Shown one piece after another: positions 1-6,348 of a stretch of DNA of 9,181 bases. The stretch comes from Spirochaetia bacterium. Its GTDB lineage: Bacteria > Spirochaetota > Spirochaetia > Treponematales > Breznakiellaceae. Under the pieces are notes generated by a model, which had not been told where the DNA came from, made no database searches, and saw only the letters and a program-made list of their open reading frames with translations. Location of the stretch: positions 1 to 9,181 of the forward strand of contig BNUR01000121.1 in NCBI GenBank assembly GCA_025997495.1. The letters are read 5' to 3'. The position numbers and the translations under genes are program-made. Position 1 is the first letter of the stretch, and the number at the start of each line of letters is the position of its first letter.

Positions 1-92
1 TTCCATTATCTCCACCCTGATGATCGGGAAAGGAGGTATCCTCAAGGCAGGAGAAGTACACTTCCTCGATCATCAGGGTGGAGATAATGGAA
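1..92. repeat. Perfect 26-bp inverted repeat with 40-nt loop at window edge
   Basis: Bases 1-26 are the exact reverse complement of bases 67-92 (left arm begins TTCCATTATC, right arm ends GATAATGGAA). The loop is 27-66. The right arm is normal coding sequence of the minus-strand gene (residues about 129-136, IISTLMI). The left arm would be the same sequence read backwards and encodes the odd tail DHQGGDNG. There is no T-run, so it is not a terminator. A 26-bp perfect match inside a gene is unlikely by chance. Its position at base 1 suggests an amplification fold-back chimera or a palindromic contig end, although a genuine hairpin cannot be excluded. Confidence 0.9.
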
Positions 93-475
93 AAAATGAT
101 ACGCCGCACCGGCACATAGAATTCCGGCTTGTCCCGCACCAGGATGGCCAGCATGGTAAAGGCATGGGATTTTGCGACCAGGAAACTGCGTACCGCCACA
201 ACCCGGGTGGGGCTGCGAAGGAAATGGGAGGGGTGGGTGAAGGTATTGATGGACTTTATGAGGGTTTGCTCATCCCGCCGCTCACCCCGGATCATCTGGC
301 CTTCCCGGATTGAGGGAAACCGGGAAATAACCGTGCCCAATTCCCGGAGGTTGGTAATGCGGATCCGGGCCCGTTCAAGGTCTCCCCGGTCGCCGGATTC
401 CAGATAAGCCAGGACTTCCTCTACCAGGTGTTCTTCATGGGAGGTTAAACCGAGGATTGGGGCGGAACTGGTCAT
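1..475 (-). CDS. Unrecognised conserved-looking protein, 3' part outside window
   Basis: A reading frame opens at the ATG at 475 on the minus strand and stays open to the window edge, giving about 158 residues with no stop. I do not recognise the family. The N-terminal half is charged and predicted helical (HEEHLVEEVLAYLESGD near residues 13-29, then a run of Arg/Glu). The middle is more hydrophobic (FTMLAILV near 106-113 and IIFSIISTLMI near 126-136), but neither stretch is long enough to be a sure membrane segment. It lies 33 bp downstream of the hemW-like gene on the same strand, so it is probably the last known member of the lepB operon. No strong Shine-Dalgarno precedes the ATG. The last ten or so codons lie in the fold-back repeat at 1-92 (see that entry), so residues after about 148 may not be the true continuation. 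Codon use matches the neighbours. That it is a real gene is fairly sure; its function is unknown. Confidence 0.7.
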   Translation of the reverse strand, partial: MTSSAPILGLTSHEEHLVEEVLAYLESGDRGDLERARIRITNLRELGTVISRFPSIREGQMIRGERRDEQTLIKSINTFTHPSHFLRSPTRVVAVRSFLVAKSHAFTMLAILVRDKPEFYVPVRRIIFSIISTLMIEEVYFSCLEDTSFPDHQGGDNG

Positions 476-508
476 ATGTATATAGGGTATCCTAGGAGGG
501 GGATAAAA

Positions 509-1663
509 TCAACTGTGCGGCAATTCCTCAAAGGCCTCGGCCAGAAATATATTGAGAAATAATAGGGCCTCTTTAGTTAGGGCGAGGGTATGCTCCTGGA
601 GAAGGCCCCGCCTTTTCCAACGGCGGAGAGTTTGGGGGATCAGGCTTTCAAGAGGACGGTGGAATCGTTTTTCGAACAATGCGCAGTCAGGACCGCTTAG
701 GCAGCGGAAACCCATGAGGATGCTTTCCTGTATCAAAGCCGGCTGATCCAGATATTCTTCAGTATAAATAGCGCGGGAGGCGTCCCGGTCAAGCCAGGCA
801 TCCAGGTTGGGGATGAAGGTACGCCTCCAGCCGGTACCGGTTTCGTCGTCAATGAGGGTGCCGGAGCCGCCGGGCCCCAGGCCCAGCCAGTTTTCCATGC
901 GCCAGTAACGGATGTTGTGGGCGGATTGTCTTCCGGGGAGAACAAAGTTGGATACCTCGTATTGGGGGTAGCCTGCCGTTTCCAGGGTATCACGGGCGGC
1001 TATCCAGAGGCGGTCCGCTTCGTCCGGCGCCGGCAGGATGCGGGAGACCTTTGCCAGCGGGGTGTTTTCCTCTATGGTCAGGGCATAGAGGGAAATGTGG
1101 CCCGGATTGTAGGACAGGGCTTTTTCAATATCCTTCAATAAAATGGGTTCGGTTTGAAAGGGAAGCCCTGTCATAAGATCCAGGGAAAGGGCGTTGCCGA
1201 AGATTTCCGCGGCCAATTTGAGCCGCTCCGGCAGCAGGGCAGTCTCCCCTACCCTATGAACCGCCCGGCGGGATGGTTCGTGGAAGCTCTGGACACCCAG
1301 GCTTAACCGGGTCACCCCATAGTCCCGGCAGGCCCGCAATACCGCCTCGTCCGCCGATTCGGGGTTTGCCTCCAGGGTGAACTCCCGCAGGCCCTGGGGA
1401 TCGGGCAATAGATCCCCTACTCCCGTAAGGAGCCGGGACAGACGGGCCGCGCCCAGTACCGATGGGGTACCGCCGCCGATGTAAACCGTGGGAACCCGGC
1501 TAATCCCATGAACGTTCAAGCTTGATTCCAGATCCGCTAAAACCATATCCGCAAATTGATCCAGGCGCTTATCGGCGGACATCACGGGAACGGAATAAAA
1601 ATCACAGTAATCACACACACCCGCACAGAAGGGCACGTGGATATATACCCCCGCTTCAGTCAT
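509..1663 (-). CDS. hemW: HemW-type radical SAM protein (putative haem chaperone)
   Basis: This 384-residue protein matches the HemN/HemW radical SAM family over its full length. The iron-sulfur motif is C13-x3-C17-x2-C20 followed by D-F; HemW proteins have this CxxxCxxCxF form, whereas true coproporphyrinogen III dehydrogenase HemN has a fourth Cys. The SAM-binding GGGTPS is at 63-68, EANPES at 98-102, SLGVQSF at 120-126 and a DLMTGLP segment at 161-167. The HemW-typical YEVSNF (234-239), HNIRYW (248-253) and LGLGPGG (259-265) follow, with a winged-helix-like C-terminus. HemW binds haem and delivers it to haemoproteins in bacteria studied so far. Older annotations call such proteins oxygen-independent coproporphyrinogen oxidase, and the missing fourth Cys argues against that. 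The ATG lies 3 bp after the stop of the preceding signal-peptidase-like gene with no clear Shine-Dalgarno, so translation is probably coupled. Confidence 0.92.
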   Translation of the reverse strand: MTEAGVYIHVPFCAGVCDYCDFYSVPVMSADKRLDQFADMVLADLESSLNVHGISRVPTVYIGGGTPSVLGAARLSRLLTGVGDLLPDPQGLREFTLEANPESADEAVLRACRDYGVTRLSLGVQSFHEPSRRAVHRVGETALLPERLKLAAEIFGNALSLDLMTGLPFQTEPILLKDIEKALSYNPGHISLYALTIEENTPLAKVSRILPAPDEADRLWIAARDTLETAGYPQYEVSNFVLPGRQSAHNIRYWRMENWLGLGPGGSGTLIDDETGTGWRRTFIPNLDAWLDRDASRAIYTEEYLDQPALIQESILMGFRCLSGPDCALFEKRFHRPLESLIPQTLRRWKRRGLLQEHTLALTKEALLFLNIFLAEAFEELPHS

Positions 1664-1666
1664 GTA

Positions 1667-2395
1667 CTAGGGTCTACCCAGCTTAGTTAAAGGCCAGTAT
1701 CGGAACAGTATTTTCCCTACGACAAGCTCCACCGGGATGGAGCCCCAGGTGCGGGAATCGTTTGTATTGCTGCGGTCATCGGAAAGGACAAAACATTCGT
1801 TTTCACCCAGGATGCGGGTTTCCATGTTACCGGAAAAAGGGATCGATTCGTCCCAGAGGGCAGGAACCTGGGGGATGGTGGGGACATAGGGGCGGTCGGA
1901 TAGCTCAAACTCGGTGAGGGCGTAAGGGGTACCGGCGGGTTTAAGACGGAGTACATAGTTGGTCATGGAAATCTCGTCACCGGGGAGGCCAATGACCCGC
2001 TTTACATAGTAATGTTCCCGCTTGTCAAAGAGGCTTACCCGCTGGAGGGTAAAAAAACGGAGCAGCACATCCAGGGTGTTCCGGGCTATCCCCGGATTCT
2101 CCCGCAGGGACATATCCACCAGAACCACGTTTCCCCGGCGGAAGGGGGGGGTATCGCCGATCAGATCCTTTGCGGCAAGAAAGGTATGGATTTTATTGGA
2201 AGAAAAAATAAACCTGTCCCCTGATCGAAGGCCGGGCTGCATGGTCTCATTTTCCAAAACCCGGGTAGAGAAGAAAAAAGTGGTTAACACGGTATAAAAG
2301 AGAAAAAACGCCACAAGCCATAACAAAATCCACCATATCTCCTGACGCTGATCCTTCTGGGCGGCATAGGAATATTTTCGCCATTTGCTAAACAC
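1667..2395 (-). CDS. Divergent signal peptidase I-like protein with Thr at the nucleophile position
   Basis: A 242-residue S26 signal-peptidase-like membrane protein. One hydrophobic segment spans about 21-43 (IWWILLWLVAFFLFYTVLTTF). The conserved boxes can be followed: ENETMQPGLRSGD (48-60) aligns with the catalytic box B, YVKRVIGLPGDE (130-141) carries the general-base Lys at K132, and LSDDRSNTNDSRTWG (204-218) aligns with box D. The position of the catalytic Ser in the usual SGSMxPT is Thr51 here (codon ACC at 2243-2245). Activity on signal peptides is therefore uncertain; it could be an altered-specificity or inactive paralogue. The start is GTG at 2395: an AGGAG at 2404-2408 sits 8 nt upstream, directly after the lepB stop. 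It is transcribed with lepB (13-bp gap) and hemW (3-bp gap). Confidence 0.85.
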   Translation of the reverse strand: MFSKWRKYSYAAQKDQRQEIWWILLWLVAFFLFYTVLTTFFFSTRVLENETMQPGLRSGDRFIFSSNKIHTFLAAKDLIGDTPPFRRGNVVLVDMSLRENPGIARNTLDVLLRFFTLQRVSLFDKREHYYVKRVIGLPGDEISMTNYVLRLKPAGTPYALTEFELSDRPYVPTIPQVPALWDESIPFSGNMETRILGENECFVLSDDRSNTNDSRTWGSIPVELVVGKILFRYWPLTKLGRP

Positions 2396-2408
2396 TTCTC
2401 CGGCTCCT
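2396..2408 (-). promoter_or_regulatory. Shine-Dalgarno for the second signal peptidase gene (fixes GTG start)
   Basis: Read on the minus strand, the lepB stop TAA is followed at once by AGGAG (2408-2404), then 8 nt to GTG at 2395. A second GGAG lies too close to the GTG to be the main site. This supports the GTG start and re-initiation after lepB. Confidence 0.65.
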
Positions 2409-3395
2409 TTATCGAATAGGCCCGATGCGTTTAAGGGGCCAGTAAATCAGGGCTCCCTTGCCCAGGATCTTGGCGGCCCTTACCGGGCCGAAATAACGGC
2501 CGTCCCGGGAATTGTCCCGGTTATCACCCAGGGGGAGGATACGGCCCTCCGGCACATACCAGCCCTGGGTATGCCGGGCAAGCAGGATCCGGTACCGGTT
2601 TTCCTGGGGCCGGGCGCTCCTGAGCAGTTCAAGCCGGGCCCGCTCGTGGGCAAGGTAGTCGGGGTACCGCAGGGTATTTGCCCTCTCAGCGGCGGCGGCC
2701 AGTTCGTCCGGCAGTGCCAGGTTCAGATCCAGGTAGGCGGCGGCCTTTCCCGCGGCTAAAAGGCTGGGGTAGTCATCCCGATCCATGAGGCGGCTCAGGT
2801 TGTGTTCCATTCCCCGCCGGGCAATGTATTCCCGTTCATCCACCCACCGTTCCTCCCCGGCAAACCGGATCCGGAGATCCCCCCTTTCGGTAACAAACCG
2901 ATCCCCGCCCATGCCGGCGGCCCGCTTAATAAGAAAGTGAACCTTGGGCTCCCCGGACTCATCCCTGTCTATATCCACCAGGGAGAGGGTCAGCATATAG
3001 ATTATTCTTTGGGCAATGTCAAAAACCGGCCCCCGGGAAATGTAGGAGGGGTTTTCAAAGATGATCACATCGTTCCGTTTCGGCTTAAAAGGGCTGGGCA
3101 GTTTTGCGATTCCCGGAAGCAATTCCGGCCCGTAGATGATCTTGTTTACGAAGATCCGGTCTTTGATGAGCAGGGTGTCGATCATGGATCCCGAAGGGAT
3201 TTGATATGCCTGGAAAAGATACTGGTTGATAAGGAGTACCACCCCGGCGGCCCAGAGAAAAGCCTCGACCCAATCCAGAATGGGGTTCTTTGCCCGCTGT
3301 TTTTCCTTCCTTACCTGCCGGATTCGCTGCCTGCGGGTAAGATAAACCTCGGTAAGCCCCTGGATTCTGTCAAAAAAGTCCGTTTCTTCCGTCAT
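2409..3395 (-). CDS. lepB: Signal peptidase I (LepB)
   Basis: Type I signal peptidase, which cleaves signal peptides from exported proteins on the outer face of the cytoplasmic membrane. From the ATG at 3395 it is 328 residues. One transmembrane segment lies at about 42-61. Box B reads QIPSGSM with nucleophile Ser70, the general base is Lys157 in FLIKRAAGMGGD, and box D is GDNRDNSRDGRYFGP (from about 290). All catalytic landmarks are present. About 120 residues, charged and helical (roughly 165-285, rich in Ala, Arg, Glu), separate the Lys box from box D. This is longer than in E. coli or Bacillus and resembles the enlarged forms seen in some spirochaetes and Bacteroidetes. A TTG at 3404 would add three residues; I prefer the ATG because the likely transcription start is near 3398. 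First gene of the minus-strand operon. Confidence 0.93.
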   Translation of the reverse strand: MTEETDFFDRIQGLTEVYLTRRQRIRQVRKEKQRAKNPILDWVEAFLWAAGVVLLINQYLFQAYQIPSGSMIDTLLIKDRIFVNKIIYGPELLPGIAKLPSPFKPKRNDVIIFENPSYISRGPVFDIAQRIIYMLTLSLVDIDRDESGEPKVHFLIKRAAGMGGDRFVTERGDLRIRFAGEERWVDEREYIARRGMEHNLSRLMDRDDYPSLLAAGKAAAYLDLNLALPDELAAAAERANTLRYPDYLAHERARLELLRSARPQENRYRILLARHTQGWYVPEGRILPLGDNRDNSRDGRYFGPVRAAKILGKGALIYWPLKRIGPIR

Positions 3396-3404
3396 ACAAA
3401 GCAA

Positions 3405-3433
3405 AATTTACCATGAAGCGCCGTCGTTGACAA
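3405..3433 (-). promoter_or_regulatory. Putative sigma-70 promoter for the lepB operon
   Basis: On the minus strand, TTGTCA (3433-3428) and TAAATT (3410-3405) are separated by 17 bp; they match the consensus at 5 and 4 of 6 positions. Transcription would start near 3398, only a few bases before the ATG at 3395, where there is no proper Shine-Dalgarno. The -35 bases overlap the -35 of the opposite promoter. Confidence 0.5.
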
Positions 3434-3455
3434 GGTATGCGGGGGGGCCTATAAT
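3427..3455 (+). promoter_or_regulatory. Consensus sigma-70 promoter with G7 run in the spacer
   Basis: TTGACA at 3427-3432 and TATAAT at 3450-3455 are perfect consensus hexamers separated by exactly 17 bp. The spacer contains seven consecutive G at 3441-3447. The expected +1, about 7 nt past the -10, falls on the A of the ATG at 3462, which implies a leaderless mRNA for the downstream gene. Confidence 0.85.
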
Positions 3456-3461
3456 TCGGCA

Positions 3462-4982
3462 ATGTTCGGAAAAATGCCCGCATCGGAGTCGCTGCCTGAA
3501 GACCGGGTTCGTTTGAAACCCCTTCTGGGTATACGGCCCGGGGTCTATCTGACTTTCCTTTACGCCGTAATACTCGCAGGCATCCTGTTTCTTATCTTCC
3601 TCTATCCCGGCATTACCAACCCCGGCAGCCGTCTCGTCATTGATTCCGAACCCCGGGGCGCGGCGGTGCGGGTGAACGGCATCACAGAAGGAACCACCCC
3701 CTGCGAACTGTTCGTTCCGGAGGGTGAGCGGCGCCTGGAACTGGTACTGCCGGGATTTACCCGCCAAACCCGGGAACTGGCCATCCCCGGCAGGATTTTC
3801 GCGTCCCTGCTTTTTCAGCAAAAAATAGCCCTTTTCGTAACCCTGGAGGCCCCTAAGCCCCTGGATGCGTTTATCCCTGCCGCCGCCGATTATGCCCGCT
3901 GGACCTTTACCGGGGAACCGACAACGGCTTACCAAATCCCCCAGGATCTTTCCGAGGGGGCCTACCGTATAGGGCCGGCGGCGGCATCTGATCCCGCTAT
4001 CCGGGAAGAAATGCAGGAAGTCCTCTTTGCGGCGGCCCGGTTCGCCGTTACGAAAGCGGCGTTACGGGATCTGATCCGCGCCCAGTTTCTCACCGACAGC
4101 GGGGGCTTATCCCCCTCACCTTTGACCTTGACCGTAAGCGCCGCCAGGATCCTGGAATATCTTTCCGCCAACCCCGGCGCCGCCCTCGCCCTTGCGGAAA
4201 TCCTGCCCCCGGAAAGCGCCCGGCTTTTAGAAAACTCCCCCTGGTGGGGGCAGGCCGTTTCTGCCGCTGCGTTCAAGGAGAACGGTACAGAGGCGCAGCG
4301 TTTACCGGCGGGGGAACCAATTCGGCTGGGAAATCTGAGCTTCCGTACTATTCCCGCAGGTGTTTTCATCCAAACCGGAACCGTTCCCCGCCGTGTCCGG
4401 GTGGAAAGCTTTTCTATTGCAAACACCGAAATTGACAGGGAAGGCTGGGAACGTTTTTGTACCGCCCGGCCCCAATGGAAACGGGAAAATGCCCCGGCGC
4501 TTATCAACCAGGGCCTAGCCTCACCGGGCTACCTGGATGAACCGGTTTACCCGCCCTACCCCTCACCCGGCGTACCGGGTATTTCCTGGTTTGCCGCCGC
4601 CGCCTATTGCGAATGGCTTACCGAATCCCTCCCCCCCTCCATGGCGGCCTGGGAGATACGGCTGCCTACGGAGGCGGAATGGGAATATGCCGCCTCCTTC
4701 ATCGGAGCCGGCGCCGAAAACCCGGCGGTTTTTTTGGTAAATATGCTGGGGGGGCTCTGGGAATGGTGCGCCGATCCCTACGCGCCCCTGGACTACCTGC
4801 CCGCCGCCCGGTCTGCCATGGAAGCTGTCTCTTCCCCGGAACGCAGCCTGCGGGGCGGCTCCTGGATAAATCCCCCGGGATCGGTGGGCATTGAAACCCG
4901 GGCATCCCTGGCGCCGGACATCTCATCGCCCTTTGTTTCATTTCGGCCGGTGATTGCGCATAAAAAAGGAAACCCCCCATGA
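3462..4982 (+). CDS. Membrane-anchored PEGA plus FGE-sulfatase-like protein
   Basis: A 506-residue protein with three visible parts. An N-terminal transmembrane segment lies at about 27-49. A PEGA domain follows at about 57-109 (RLVIDSEPRGAAVRVNG, then an Ala/Leu-rich linker to about 285). The C-terminal domain (about 290-497) is a formylglycine-generating-enzyme/SUMF1-like C-type-lectin fold, shown by FRTIPAG (294-300), RLPTEAEWEYAA (400-411), GLWEWCADPY (431-440) and RGGSW (464-468). The Cys pair used by true FGE for catalysis is not evident, so a binding or structural role is more likely than sulfatase maturation. The bulk should lie outside the cytoplasmic membrane. No Shine-Dalgarno precedes the ATG; the promoter places +1 on it. 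An in-frame ATG at 3474 (Met5) is an alternative start. The stop overlaps the smpB start (ATGA), so the two are co-transcribed. Confidence 0.87.
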   Translation: MFGKMPASESLPEDRVRLKPLLGIRPGVYLTFLYAVILAGILFLIFLYPGITNPGSRLVIDSEPRGAAVRVNGITEGTTPCELFVPEGERRLELVLPGFTRQTRELAIPGRIFASLLFQQKIALFVTLEAPKPLDAFIPAAADYARWTFTGEPTTAYQIPQDLSEGAYRIGPAAASDPAIREEMQEVLFAAARFAVTKAALRDLIRAQFLTDSGGLSPSPLTLTVSAARILEYLSANPGAALALAEILPPESARLLENSPWWGQAVSAAAFKENGTEAQRLPAGEPIRLGNLSFRTIPAGVFIQTGTVPRRVRVESFSIANTEIDREGWERFCTARPQWKRENAPALINQGLASPGYLDEPVYPPYPSPGVPGISWFAAAAYCEWLTESLPPSMAAWEIRLPTEAEWEYAASFIGAGAENPAVFLVNMLGGLWEWCADPYAPLDYLPAARSAMEAVSSPERSLRGGSWINPPGSVGIETRASLAPDISSPFVSFRPVIAHKKGNPP

Positions 4983-5461
4983 GTGAAGGCGAAGGATCCT
5001 CCAATAGCAGAGTTAAAATTATTGCCACCAACCGCCGGGCCCGGCACGACTATGCCGTGGATGACAGCTACGAGTGCGGAATCGAACTGCTGGGCACGGA
5101 GGTAAAATCCTTTCGGGACGGAAGGATATCCTTCCCCGATGCCTGGGCGGAAGTGATAAGCGGTGAAGTATGGCTCCGTTCCCTGCGGATCGCCGAAAAT
5201 CCTTTTTCCTCGATTTTTAACCACGACCCGGATCGGAAAAAAAGACTGCTCCTTCACCGTGATGAAATCAAGCGCCTCGACCGAAAGGTTACCGAAAAGG
5301 GCTATACCCTCATCCCCCTTTCCTTTTACTTTAAAAAGGGTCGGGTTAAGGTTGAACTGGGCCTCTGTAAGGGGAAGAAATCCTACGACAAACGGGCGGA
5401 CATACGGGAACGGGATATCAGCCGGGAGGTTTCCCGGGAATTCCGCCAGAAATTGCAGTGA
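4979..5461 (+). CDS. smpB: SsrA-binding protein SmpB
   Basis: SmpB binds tmRNA and brings it to ribosomes stalled on messages without a stop codon (trans-translation, cytoplasmic). The 160-residue product has the family signature throughout: KIIATNRRARHDY (13-25), GIELLGTEVKSFRDGR (34-49), a NHDPDRKKRLLLHRDEI stretch (81-97), TEKGYTLIPLSFYFKKGRVK (105-124), and the Lys/Arg-rich KGKKSYDKR region leading into the C-terminal tail that enters the mRNA channel. Length is normal. The ATG at 4979 overlaps the TGA of the preceding gene in ATGA, with a weak AAGGAAA upstream, so translation is probably coupled. The tmRNA gene itself is not in this window. Confidence 0.97.
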   Translation: MSEGEGSSNSRVKIIATNRRARHDYAVDDSYECGIELLGTEVKSFRDGRISFPDAWAEVISGEVWLRSLRIAENPFSSIFNHDPDRKKRLLLHRDEIKRLDRKVTEKGYTLIPLSFYFKKGRVKVELGLCKGKKSYDKRADIRERDISREVSREFRQKLQ

Positions 5462-5484
5462 AAGGAAATTTTTTACCGAAACTA

Positions 5485-5514
5485 TTGTAGTTTATTCAAA
5501 GGATATGGTATATT
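5485..5514 (+). promoter_or_regulatory. Putative sigma-70 promoter for the exported-protein gene
   Basis: TTGTAG at 5485-5490 and TATATT at 5509-5514 (5 of 6 consensus) are separated by 18 bp. The expected +1, 7 nt past the -10, is base 5521, the A of the next ATG. An AAAGGA at 5498-5503 is 17 nt from the ATG, too far for a Shine-Dalgarno, and lies in the promoter spacer. This suggests a second leaderless transcript. Confidence 0.6.
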
Positions 5515-5520
5515 TATTGC

Positions 5521-6348
5521 ATGAAAAGGATGCTTCTGGCTTTTTTCCTTTTTTCAGTGCTTTATTCCCCCAATATGGGGGCAGAGGAATCTAAGCCTGT
5601 TATCCGGGTCATGCCTTTTACCATAGAAGGGCTGGGATTGGAGGAAGCGCGGTTTCTTTCAACCCTGATACAGTCCTACGTGACCGACATCGGCGAAGTG
5701 GATTCTCCATTTGAGGAAACAGAAACCGCAGCCTTATCTCCTGATTTCATCCTTTCCGGAAGCATCACGGTGGATCAGGACAGCCGGGTTCTGTCCCTGA
5801 AAATTCTAAAAACGAAAACCGGGGAAACGGGGTACCATGCTTCTACCCATAAAACCACCAGTGATTTAACCTTGAAGATTCGTTCCCTGGTGGATGCGGC
5901 TTTTTCCACCGGTTTCGCGGGAACCGTAGTTTCCGGAACCTCCCAGGAAGAAATACGCCGGGAACTCCTCACGGACGGAAAAATTCTGGGCACCTGGCGG
6001 GGCGATGCGGGCCTTGAGATTGTCCGTATCCAGGGGGGAGGAACCGCTATTGCCATCCTTTCTTCCGGCGCACAGATGAATTTTGTCTACAAAATTGAGG
6101 ACAATACCCTTAAACTTACCCAAGTTTCCCCGAACAGGGCACGGTTTTATCACCCCATGCCCTTCGAGGTGGCCCGGGAACTAAGTTCCCGGGCGGAACC
6201 CTGGCAGTATGAACTTTTTCTCTCCGATAACGGTACTGTTTTGCGGGGGGTAAAAAAATCTACCGGCGTAGCCTATGGGGATAACGGTGTTGTGGAATTC
6301 ATCCCCGGCTCAAGCCGGGAAGCGGAATGGATCAAATCATCCCGCTAG
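5521..6348 (+). CDS. Exported two-domain protein of unknown function
   Basis: A 275-residue protein with a clear signal peptide: MKR, a hydrophobic core (LLAFFLFSVLY), and a likely signal peptidase I cut after NMGA (residue 21). There is no lipobox Cys, so it is probably soluble in the periplasm or outer-membrane associated. Residues about 26-130 (VIRVMPFTIEGLGLEEARFLSTLI, then FILSGSITVDQDSRVLSLKI) have the alternating pattern of the CsgG/LpoB/FlgO-type fold, in which VAVLPF-like strands are followed by a helix. Residues about 150-262 are beta-rich (ILGTWRGDAGLEIVRIQGGG, FVYKIEDNTLKLTQVSP) and may form a small barrel. That domain reading is inference from pattern only. The gene has its own putative promoter. 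It ends tail-to-tail with the septum-protein gene: stop TAG at 6346-6348 overlaps the opposing stop. Confidence 0.8.
   Translation: MKRMLLAFFLFSVLYSPNMGAEESKPVIRVMPFTIEGLGLEEARFLSTLIQSYVTDIGEVDSPFEETETAALSPDFILSGSITVDQDSRVLSLKILKTKTGETGYHASTHKTTSDLTLKIRSLVDAAFSTGFAGTVVSGTSQEEIRRELLTDGKILGTWRGDAGLEIVRIQGGGTAIAILSSGAQMNFVYKIEDNTLKLTQVSPNRARFYHPMPFEVARELSSRAEPWQYELFLSDNGTVLRGVKKSTGVAYGDNGVVEFIPGSSREAEWIKSSR

Noticed and set aside
1..92. Terminator or transposon end at the left inverted repeat
   Set aside because: There is no T-run, no transposase and no target-site duplication, and the arm is part of a gene. A fold-back is the simpler reading.
20..407. Plus-strand open frames at the left end
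   Set aside because: They are antisense to the minus-strand gene, which has a sensible start, operon position and more protein-like composition.
509..1663. Naming this gene hemN (coproporphyrinogen III dehydrogenase)
   Set aside because: The motif is CxxxCxxCxF without the fourth Cys, and the HNxRYW and YEVSNF segments are typical of HemW.
2802..3416. A 204-codon plus-strand open frame opposite lepB
   Set aside because: It is antisense to a gene with complete signal-peptidase motifs, and its Pro/Gly-rich translation has no domain-like pattern.
3462..4982. Active formylglycine-generating enzyme
   Set aside because: The fold motifs are present but no catalytic Cys pair is evident, so only an FGE-like domain is claimed.
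5429..5474. Possible rho-independent terminator after smpB (TTCCCGGGAA palindrome and a T6 run)
   Set aside because: The palindrome lies inside the coding sequence, about 30 nt from the T-run, so it cannot form a normal terminator.
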